This document shows positions 7,235-11,909 of a DNA stretch of 11,909 nt, in pieces. The stretch comes from an uncultured Lachnospiraceae bacterium (lineage in GTDB: Bacteria; Bacillota_A; Clostridia; Lachnospirales; Lachnospiraceae), in the NCBI GenBank assembly GCA_910588595.1, contig CAJUQU010000102.1:1-11909 (forward strand). Direction: 5' to 3'. The number at the start of each line of letters is the position of its first letter. The stretch's first letter is position 1. Position numbers and translations under genes: made by a program. The notes beneath the pieces were generated by a model. It was not told the origin of the DNA and ran no database searches. It saw only the letters and a list, made by a program, of their open reading frames with translations.

Positions 7235-8896
7235 ATGGTAGTGCAACACAACTTAAAGGCGATGAATGCCAACAGGATGCTGGGGATCAACACAAAGCAG
7301 TCAGCGAGCTCGACAGAGAAACTATCGAGCGGCTACAAGATCAACCGTGCGGCAGACAATGCAGCAGGACTTGCGATCTCCGAGAAAATGAGGAAACAGA
7401 TCAGGGGGCTCGGGCAGGCATCTTCCAACTCCGAGGATGGGATCTCGTGTGTACAGACGGCGGAGGGCGCGCTTGCCGAGGTTCAGGACATGCTGCAGCG
7501 CATGAACGAGCTGGCGGTACAGGCGGCGAACGGCACAAATTCCGAGACGGACCGCAGATATATACAGGACGAGCTGGATGAGTTGGTGACGGAGATCGAC
7601 AGGGTTTCCGAGACGACCAAATTCAACGAGATCTACTTGTTAAAAGGAGATGAGGAGAACAAGGGGACGTACAAGAGCTGGATCGTTGATTACAAGACGG
7701 TAGATACGCCGAATCCGAATGCGGATATCCACGGGGAACCCACGACAAAACAGAACTATATCGGGCACAATACGATCTACTTTGTGGACGATGCGATAGA
7801 CAACGCGGCTTCCGGCACGCCGGTCAGTGCCAGGAAAGTGCAGAACGGCAATGATATCACGCCGTTTCTCAATCCTGGAAAAACCGGAGTGAATGCCGAC
7901 TATCGCGGATTTATGGGAATCCAGGTCAATAAACAGGTAGCCGCGGCGAATACGGCGCTTGGCACAAACCAGACAGTTATCGACCTGATCTATGATGCCA
8001 CTGCGAAGAAACAGATCAATGCGGCGAGGGATCTGTATCTGTATGATCAGGATACCAAGGCGGTCATCCACATCGCCAAAGGCGAAAAGATGAATGATTA
8101 CCTCAATGCGGACAACGGGATCGCTGACGGGTATCTGTTGGTAGATACGCTGATGGGAACCAGGGTGAGGGACGAACTGAACTATGATTTTGACAATGAC
8201 GGCAATATTGAGCCGTTCCAGTTTCTGGATGGCGTGACGATCGAGCAGGACCGCTCCCACGCACAGCTCTACGATGCCGATGGCAAGAAAGTATCGGCAA
8301 TGGCGCTGTACAAGTACTTTAATGTGGACGGCGACGGAAGCTATGAGGGAGGGCTGTTTACGTCTGCCCAGGCGGATCCGCTGAGTGAGATCAAGGTCGG
8401 CGATATCGATGTTGCGACAGGCATGTCCCTGATCGAGAGCTATATCCGGGAGAGCAGTGTGGAGGTGCCAAAGGATCTGACGTTCAACCTGCATGCGGGA
8501 GCGGATTCCGATGAACCCAACAAGATCACCGTCGAGATCGAAAACCTCTCGTCGTCGGGGCTTGGCGTGAACAAGATCCACTCGAACTGGATCGGGATCG
8601 TGGATGATACAGGTGATCTGGCGACAGATATGATAGATGTTGTCGCGGATGCGCTCAAGAAGGTATCTACGCAGCGTTCCCTGATCGGTGCGATGCAGAA
8701 CCGTCTGGAGCATACGATCAGGAATCTTGACAATGTTGTCGAGAATACGACGCAGGCGGAGTCCAACATCCGCGATACCGATATGGCGGAGGAGATGGTG
8801 ACATATTCCAACAACAGTGTTCTCCTGCAGGCAGGGCAGTCCATGCTCGCGCAGGCAAACCAGGCTAACCAGGGCATTTTGTCGCTGCTGGGTTGA
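7235..8896 (+). CDS. Flagellin FlaX2 (553 aa) with Asp-rich calcium-loop-like motifs
   Basis: Flagellar filament subunit. The N-terminal D0/D1 (about 1-143; MVVQHNLKAMNANRMLG, KLSSGYKINRAADNAAGLAISEK, MLQRMNELAVQAANGTNS, ETTKFNEIYLLKGD) and C-terminal D1/D0 (about 465-553; STQRSLIGAMQNRLE, ESNIRDTDMAEEMV, QAGQSMLAQANQANQG) match Lachnospiraceae flagellins. The middle of about 320 residues is acidic and carries EF-hand-like loops: D318-x-D320-x-D322-G-x-I with Gln at position 12; N363-x-D365-x-D367-G; and a shorter D347-x-D349-G. Calcium binding is inferred from these motifs only. Codons are mostly G/C-ending. The ATG 6 bases upstream is rejected because of Shine-Dalgarno spacing. The gene has its own promoter-like sequence and leader, lacks a clear terminator, and precedes FlaX3 on the same strand. 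Confidence 0.95.
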   Translation: MVVQHNLKAMNANRMLGINTKQSASSTEKLSSGYKINRAADNAAGLAISEKMRKQIRGLGQASSNSEDGISCVQTAEGALAEVQDMLQRMNELAVQAANGTNSETDRRYIQDELDELVTEIDRVSETTKFNEIYLLKGDEENKGTYKSWIVDYKTVDTPNPNADIHGEPTTKQNYIGHNTIYFVDDAIDNAASGTPVSARKVQNGNDITPFLNPGKTGVNADYRGFMGIQVNKQVAAANTALGTNQTVIDLIYDATAKKQINAARDLYLYDQDTKAVIHIAKGEKMNDYLNADNGIADGYLLVDTLMGTRVRDELNYDFDNDGNIEPFQFLDGVTIEQDRSHAQLYDADGKKVSAMALYKYFNVDGDGSYEGGLFTSAQADPLSEIKVGDIDVATGMSLIESYIRESSVEVPKDLTFNLHAGADSDEPNKITVEIENLSSSGLGVNKIHSNWIGIVDDTGDLATDMIDVVADALKKVSTQRSLIGAMQNRLEHTIRNLDNVVENTTQAESNIRDTDMAEEMVTYSNNSVLLQAGQSMLAQANQANQGILSLLG

Positions 8897-9025
8897 TCAA
8901 AAGATCGTGTTTGGGAGCAGCAGAAAAATGGCAGGCGCAGCCTGCGCAAGATAGCTTCCGGCAGCCCTTTAATTGTATTGAAAATATATGCAATTAAAAA
9001 AATAAAAAAAATATTCAGACAACTA

Positions 9026-9052
9026 TAAAGTATATCGGATATTGTCCGATAT
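9026..9052 (+). promoter_or_regulatory. Sigma-28 (sigma-D) type promoter of FlaX3
   Basis: TAAA (9026-9029), 16 bases, CCGATAT (9046-9052), followed by AATAAG. This fits the flagellin-class consensus of both Bacillus and enterics. The expected start is near 9059, giving a leader of about 197 bases. Confidence 0.8.
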
Positions 9053-9053
9053 A
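9031..9053. repeat. Perfect 9-bp inverted repeat over the FlaX3 -10 box
   Basis: TATATCGGA (9031-9039) and TCCGATATA (9045-9053) are exact reverse complements with a 5-base gap. The right arm contains the -10 box. The arrangement could be an operator. A mirror-image promoter on the other strand is unlikely because no TAAA lies at the right distance there. Confidence 0.7.
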
Positions 9054-9058
9054 ATAAG

Positions 9059-9086
9059 TGAATGGAAACAGAAATGAGACCATTCA
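9059..9086 (+). promoter_or_regulatory. Hairpin at the predicted 5' end of the FlaX3 transcript
   Basis: TGAATGG (9059-9065) and CCATTCA (9080-9086) form a perfect 7-bp stem with a 14-base loop, starting at the predicted first base of the transcript. It may stabilise the mRNA; this is inference. Confidence 0.4.
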
Positions 9087-9188
9087 ATGTAATCCGGTAA
9101 AACTTTAAGTTGATGCCGAAATGGAATTTAAAGCATTTTCCGGGGAATATGAAAATTTAATATAGTAAAAATTTTGTGTAACAAATGG

Positions 9189-9204
9189 GGCGAAGGGAGT
9201 CGCC
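9189..9204 (+). promoter_or_regulatory. GGA-loop hairpin 1 in the FlaX3 leader
   Basis: GGCGA / TCGCC, a 5-bp stem with loop AGGGAG. The loop presents GGA, the core of CsrA binding sites. It is the first of two such hairpins before the Shine-Dalgarno. Confidence 0.45.
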
Positions 9205-9209
9205 GACAT

Positions 9210-9234
9210 CCGTATGCGGGGGAGTCGCATGCGG
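9210..9234 (+). promoter_or_regulatory. GGA-loop hairpin 2 in the FlaX3 leader
   Basis: CCGTATGCG / CGCATGCGG, a 9-bp stem with one G-U pair and loop GGGGAGT, ending 7 bases before the Shine-Dalgarno. GGA is in the loop, as in known CsrA targets. The GGGAGTCGC string is shared with hairpin 1, so the two look like a duplicated element. Confidence 0.55.
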
Positions 9235-9241
9235 CAATTAC

Positions 9242-9249
9242 AAGGAGGT
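9242..9249 (+). promoter_or_regulatory. Ribosome binding site that sets the FlaX3 start
   Basis: AAGGAGGT, 6 bases before the ATG at 9256. It excludes an upstream ATG at 9214, which lies inside hairpin 2 and would add 14 unrelated residues. The context TTACAAGGAGGT also resembles the CsrA consensus, so it could be a third site overlapping the Shine-Dalgarno. Confidence 0.9.
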
Positions 9250-9255
9250 AATTAT

Positions 9256-10677
9256 ATGGTAGTACAGCACAATCTTAGAGCAATGAACGCAAACAGAATG
9301 TTAGGAATCACAACAGGTGTTTTGTCAAAGTCTTCAGAGAAGCTTTCTTCTGGTTACAAGATCAACCGTGCGGCAGACGATGCGGCAGGGCTTGCGATCT
9401 CAGAGAAGATGAGAAAGCAGATGAGAGGTCTCACACAGGCTTCCAGCAACGCTGAGGACGGCATTAGTGCAGTGCAGACAGCAGAAGGTGCTTTAACAGA
9501 AGTGCATGATATGTTACAGAGAATGAATGAGCTTGCAGTGAAGGCAGCGAACGGAACGAACGCTTTGTCAGACCGTCAGACGATCCAGGACGAAGTTGAC
9601 CAGCTCCTTACTGAGATTGATAGAGTAGCAGAGACGACCAAGTTCAACGAGATCTACCTCTTGAAGGGTGATGCGAACAGGGTTGAGAAGTATTTGCAGG
9701 CGAAGGATGCGGGAATCGACGGACAGCTTCAGGATGGCGCGACAACTGCGACATTCACAATGAATGCTTTACAGTTTGGTGACAGCATCTCGATCGGCGG
9801 TAAGCAGTATCAGATCGGTCTTGTTGGCACTGATGGTGTTGATGCGGCAAAGGCGATTGTTGACTCCATGGCTTCAGGCGAGTTGATTACAATTGATGGT
9901 GTACAGTATACATTGACGGACAATGCTGCTGAGGAAAACGCAGACAAAAATATTTTAACAAAGGATAAACTTCAAGGTAAAATTGTCGAGCAGAGTTCGG
10001 TACTGTATAAAGGTAAAACATATCATGTAATGAAAGATGATGTAAGTGTAAATGGAGATAAAAAAGCAGATGACGTTGACGATGTAGATGCATCTGTCAT
10101 AACAGCAGCAAAAGCATACTCGATGATTCGTCAGGAGCTGACACTTGCCAACAGCATCGGAGCAAAGACTGGTGGAAACGCTGAAGTCGCTGATGTTGTA
10201 ATGGATGATCAGACTAACCCTACGAAAGCAATTTTCACATTTGACAAGGGCAAATACGACGTCCAGGAAGCGCTCAACTTCAACCTTCACGTAGGTGCTG
10301 ACGCAGATATGACAAACAAGATCGGTGTGACGATCGATGCGCTCGATACCAGGGGACTAGGCATCAATGGTCTGAATGTTAAGGATTCAACAGGAGCATA
10401 TGCTACTTACGCGATCGATTCGATCGCGGAGGCAATCGCACATGTTTCCAAGCAGCGGTCAATGATCGGTGCGATCCAGAACAGATTAGAGCATACCATT
10501 AATAACCTGGATAACGTTGTTGAGAACACAACAGCTGCAGAGAGCCAGATCCGTGACACAGACATGGCAACTGAGATGGTGAAATACTCGAATGCGAACA
10601 TCCTCCAGCAGGCTGGTCAGTCTATGCTGGCACAGTCGAACCAGGCGAACCAGGGTGTACTCAGCTTACTGCAGTAA
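9256..10677 (+). CDS. Flagellin FlaX3 (473 aa), probable major filament subunit
   Basis: Flagellar filament subunit. D0/D1 at the N-terminus (about 1-142; MVVQHNLRAMNANRMLG, KLSSGYKINRAADDAAGLAISEK, MLQRMNELAVKAANGTNA) and the C-terminus (about 385-473; SKQRSMIGAIQNRLE, ESQIRDTDMATEMV, QAGQSMLAQSNQANQG) are close to FlaX2. The middle of about 240 residues holds three similar beta-hairpin-like pieces (SIGGKQYQI, TIDGVQYTL, LYKGKTYHV), suggesting small internal repeats. Codons at the 5' end are more A/T-ending than in FlaX1 and FlaX2, as expected of a highly expressed gene. Part of the middle (about 9930-10110) is clearly AT-richer and Lys/Asp-rich, hinting at a recombined segment. It has the best promoter of the three, a long leader and a strong terminator. 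That it is the main flagellin is an inference. Confidence 0.95.
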   Translation: MVVQHNLRAMNANRMLGITTGVLSKSSEKLSSGYKINRAADDAAGLAISEKMRKQMRGLTQASSNAEDGISAVQTAEGALTEVHDMLQRMNELAVKAANGTNALSDRQTIQDEVDQLLTEIDRVAETTKFNEIYLLKGDANRVEKYLQAKDAGIDGQLQDGATTATFTMNALQFGDSISIGGKQYQIGLVGTDGVDAAKAIVDSMASGELITIDGVQYTLTDNAAEENADKNILTKDKLQGKIVEQSSVLYKGKTYHVMKDDVSVNGDKKADDVDDVDASVITAAKAYSMIRQELTLANSIGAKTGGNAEVADVVMDDQTNPTKAIFTFDKGKYDVQEALNFNLHVGADADMTNKIGVTIDALDTRGLGINGLNVKDSTGAYATYAIDSIAEAIAHVSKQRSMIGAIQNRLEHTINNLDNVVENTTAAESQIRDTDMATEMVKYSNANILQQAGQSMLAQSNQANQGVLSLLQ

Positions 10678-10716
10678 TCACCGATTCCACAGGAAGGGAA
10701 CGTTAGTTTCTACCAT

Positions 10717-10753
10717 AAAAAAAGGACTGCTGATATTTCAGCAGTCCTTTTTT
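10717..10753 (+). terminator. Intrinsic terminator of FlaX3
   Basis: GGACTGCTGA (10724-10733) and TCAGCAGTCC (10738-10747) form a perfect 10-bp stem with a 4-base loop, followed by T6. Seven A bases precede the left arm and can lengthen the stem. It starts 40 bases after the FlaX3 stop. Confidence 0.95.
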
Positions 10754-10879
10754 AATATGACAGGCATGTCCGTGATTTGTGGCGAAAGTCCGCTGCCGAC
10801 GAACTTCGCGATCGACTCCCAATAACGAAAGTTTTTGCTGAGCATCTATATAGATTATGAAGATACGAGGAGGATCGTT

Positions 10880-11719
10880 ATGAAAAAGAAGGCGCTGATC
10901 GTTATATTGGCATGCATAGTACTTATAGGTATGATCATGATTGTTTATCGTACTGCTGCAGGCAAAAAACCATTTCAAGATATGGAACCGGCGGAAATCG
11001 TGTCAGCCACAGTGCGGGTGACTCCGCCGGACACCACCGTTCAAATTGTGGACATCGAGGAATTAACAGGATATTTGAATGAGGTGGTGCTCTACAGGGA
11101 AGACAATTCCTATACAGAGTATAGCGGACAGGGCGTGGTCTTTACGCTGGTGCTGTCGGACGGAACACAGACAGAAGTCATGGCATATAACCCATTCTTT
11201 GTGATCGATGGTGTTGGTTATAGGACGAAATATGAACCATGTCAGGCACTCAATGCATATGCAAACAGACTGTTAAAGGATGAAAATGCCAGTATCGTAT
11301 TGGAAGAGCCGCCCGGATTAACTGTCATAAGCGATGAAACTGCTTTTGATACGCTGTTGGGGACTTATGTGTGGCAGAAAAGAAACAGCGATGGAACTTC
11401 TACCGTGACACAAACTGATAGTCCGCACCCGCTGGATTGCGAAAATTGGATTCCAAAATTTGAAACCTCAAAGACGACAGCTGCTTTGGAGTTCGCAGAG
11501 AACCCCGATTCAATTTTAAATATTCAGTGCTGGAATGAGAAGCAATGGAACAACCATGATGCAGACAGTGAAACTATCGCTATTGACGGCTATGAAATAG
11601 AGTTGAAGCCAGGCGGATATATTTATGAGGTCGTTGCCGAATGGGACGCTGAAAAGAATGGTTATGGTGGGACAGCACACTATTATTTCTATATAAAGGT
11701 ATTGGAAAATGAGCAGTAG
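10880..11719 (+). CDS. Membrane-anchored protein of unknown function (279 aa)
   Basis: Not confidently recognised. Visible: KKK start, one hydrophobic helix at about residues 5-23, then a soluble region predicted to be extracytoplasmic. The ATG at 10880 is chosen because GAGGAGG (10867-10873) lies 6 bases upstream; an earlier ATG at 10835 has no such site. The first half (about 45-135) has alternating hydrophobic strands (VVFTLVLSDG, PFFVIDGVGYRT). The second half, with pieces such as LLGTYVWQ, HPLD, and ELKPGGYIYEVVAEW, resembles from memory the extracellular C-terminal domain in some clostridial BlaR1-like or lipoprotein genes; this is uncertain. Cys12 lies in an ILAC context, but the hydrophobic stretch continues after it, so an anchor is more likely than a lipoprotein. 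It stands alone after the FlaX3 terminator with no clear promoter, so a link to motility is unproven. Confidence 0.75.
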   Translation: MKKKALIVILACIVLIGMIMIVYRTAAGKKPFQDMEPAEIVSATVRVTPPDTTVQIVDIEELTGYLNEVVLYREDNSYTEYSGQGVVFTLVLSDGTQTEVMAYNPFFVIDGVGYRTKYEPCQALNAYANRLLKDENASIVLEEPPGLTVISDETAFDTLLGTYVWQKRNSDGTSTVTQTDSPHPLDCENWIPKFETSKTTAALEFAENPDSILNIQCWNEKQWNNHDADSETIAIDGYEIELKPGGYIYEVVAEWDAEKNGYGGTAHYYFYIKVLENEQ

Positions 11720-11786
11720 GAACAACTTTCCGAAAAGGGAGTATGATGTTTTGCATAACTTTTTTGCAAAAATTGCACACATATCT

Positions 11787-11813
11787 TAAGAATTTTATAA
11801 AATGTGCCGATAA
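11787..11813 (+). promoter_or_regulatory. Sigma-28 type promoter pointing off the right edge
   Basis: TAAGAATT (11787-11794), 11 bases, GCCGATAA (11806-11813). The -10 is a perfect match to the flagellar-class consensus and the -35 matches TAAA in 3 of 4 positions at exact spacing. It predicts a motility gene just beyond the window with a transcript start near 11820. Confidence 0.75.
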
Positions 11814-11820
11814 ATAAGAT

Positions 11821-11844
11821 AAGGTCTAGTATTATCTAAACCTT
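11821..11844 (+). promoter_or_regulatory. Hairpin at the predicted 5' end of the right-edge transcript
   Basis: AAGGT / ACCTT plus TAG / CTA around one C-A mismatch, with loop TATTAT. Like the FlaX3 hairpin at 9059, it begins at the predicted start of a sigma-28 transcript. Confidence 0.35.
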
Positions 11845-11876
11845 GCGCAACTAATATAACTGAACGTCCATTAAGC

Positions 11877-11893
11877 CCCCAGCAGAGCTGGGG
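11877..11893 (+). promoter_or_regulatory. GC-rich leader hairpin near the right edge
   Basis: CCCCAGC / GCTGGGG, a perfect 7-bp stem with a 3-base loop (AGA). No T tract follows, so it is not an intrinsic terminator. It would lie about 57 bases into the transcript from the sigma-28 promoter. Its role is unknown. Confidence 0.5.
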
Positions 11894-11909
11894 AGAATAG
11901 AGTGAGCAG

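Larger units (their letters stand above)
8897..9255 (+). other. FlaX2-FlaX3 intergenic region (359 bases), no gene
   Basis: Holds inverted repeats but no convincing terminator after FlaX2, then the FlaX3 promoter and a long structured leader. GCAGGC/GCCTGC (8931-8936 / 8940-8945) forms a short hairpin without a T tract. TTTAATTG/CAATTAAA (8968-8975 / 8991-8998) is AT-only apart from one pair and is followed by A runs. FlaX2 transcripts may therefore read through into FlaX3. Confidence 0.6.
11720..11909 (+). other. Right-edge non-coding region, no gene or convincing terminator
   Basis: After the anchored protein there is only a weak stem (ACTTTC / GGGAGT, two G-U pairs, 11725-11742) and an AT-rich inverted repeat TTTTGCA / TGCAAAA (11749-11755 / 11765-11771). 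Neither is followed by a proper T tract. The rest is the promoter and leader described separately. Confidence 0.6.

Noticed and set aside
7640..8713. Long open frame (357 codons) on the minus strand inside FlaX2
   Set aside because: It lies fully antisense to a clear flagellin, has no ribosome binding site, and its protein is rich in Arg, Ile and His with no recognisable motif; it is a shadow of the GC-rich coding strand.
8931..8998. Terminator after FlaX2
   Set aside because: Two inverted repeats are present but neither has a T tract on the plus strand.
4705..10677. Flagellinolysin-type metalloprotease insert in a flagellin
   Set aside because: No HExxH motif in any of the three variable domains.
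10844..10855. Palindrome ATCTATATAGAT before the anchored protein
   Set aside because: Simple AT-rich 12-bp palindrome with no second copy; no promoter elements at good spacing around it.
10880..10940. Lipoprotein signal (ILAC)
   Set aside because: Only about seven hydrophobic residues precede the Cys and the hydrophobic stretch runs on after it, which fits a membrane helix better.
11871..11909. End of an IS200/IS605-type element (foldback hairpin)
   Set aside because: The hairpin shape is suggestive but no transposase or second end is in the window, and the sigma-28 promoter gives a simpler reading as a leader.

Overview
The window looks like chromosomal DNA from a motile, anaerobic Firmicute of the Lachnospiraceae (Roseburia / Lachnospira / Agathobacter type). 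Evidence seen in the sequence: three flagellins with the N- and C-terminal signatures usual in that family (MVVQHN..AMNANRMLG at the start, QAGQSMLAQ.NQ.NQG at the end), strong AAGGAGG ribosome binding sites, and a hybrid sensor kinase of the multi-domain type common in these gut bacteria. The genus is an inference. No rRNA, tRNA, CRISPR array, insertion sequence or phage gene was seen.

Layout. (1) 1-3372, +: a membrane hybrid histidine kinase (extracytoplasmic sensor, PAS-like regions, HisKA, HATPase, two receivers) that may continue upstream of the window. Its second receiver lacks about 20 residues between the phospho-acceptor Asp and the conserved Thr. (2) 3443-4630, +: a membrane-anchored, NagZ-like family 3 glycoside hydrolase, followed by a strong terminator shared with the convergent flagellin. 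(3) 4705-10677: a cluster of three flagellins. FlaX1 (736 aa) is on the minus strand, divergent from FlaX2 (553 aa) and FlaX3 (473 aa), which are tandem on the plus strand. These labels are used only here. The ends of all three proteins are conserved and the middles are unrelated by eye. (4) 10880-11719, +: a small anchored protein of uncertain function. (5) 11720-11909: no gene, but a very good sigma-28-type promoter aimed off the right edge, with a structured leader.

Regulation. The three flagellins seem to be wired differently. FlaX3 has a near-consensus sigma-28 promoter (TAAA-N16-CCGATAT) overlapped by a perfect 9-bp inverted repeat. It also has a leader of about 200 nt whose last two hairpins present GGA in their loops just before the Shine-Dalgarno, as expected for CsrA-type control. 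FlaX2 has a sigma-A-like promoter (TTGACA-N17-TAGCAT) and a leader of about 140 nt with two good hairpins. FlaX1 has a strong sigma-28 -10 box but a poor -35. This suggests several filament subunits expressed under different conditions, with FlaX3 the best candidate for the main one (most A/T-ending, apparently adapted codons, best promoter, strong terminator).

Most worth a second look: the in-frame deletion in the second receiver of the kinase; the GGA-loop hairpins and the palindromic promoter of FlaX3; EF-hand-like Asp loops in the variable domain of FlaX2; the AT-rich, Asp/Lys-rich insert in FlaX3; and the sigma-28 promoter at the right edge. No wholly new system is evident.
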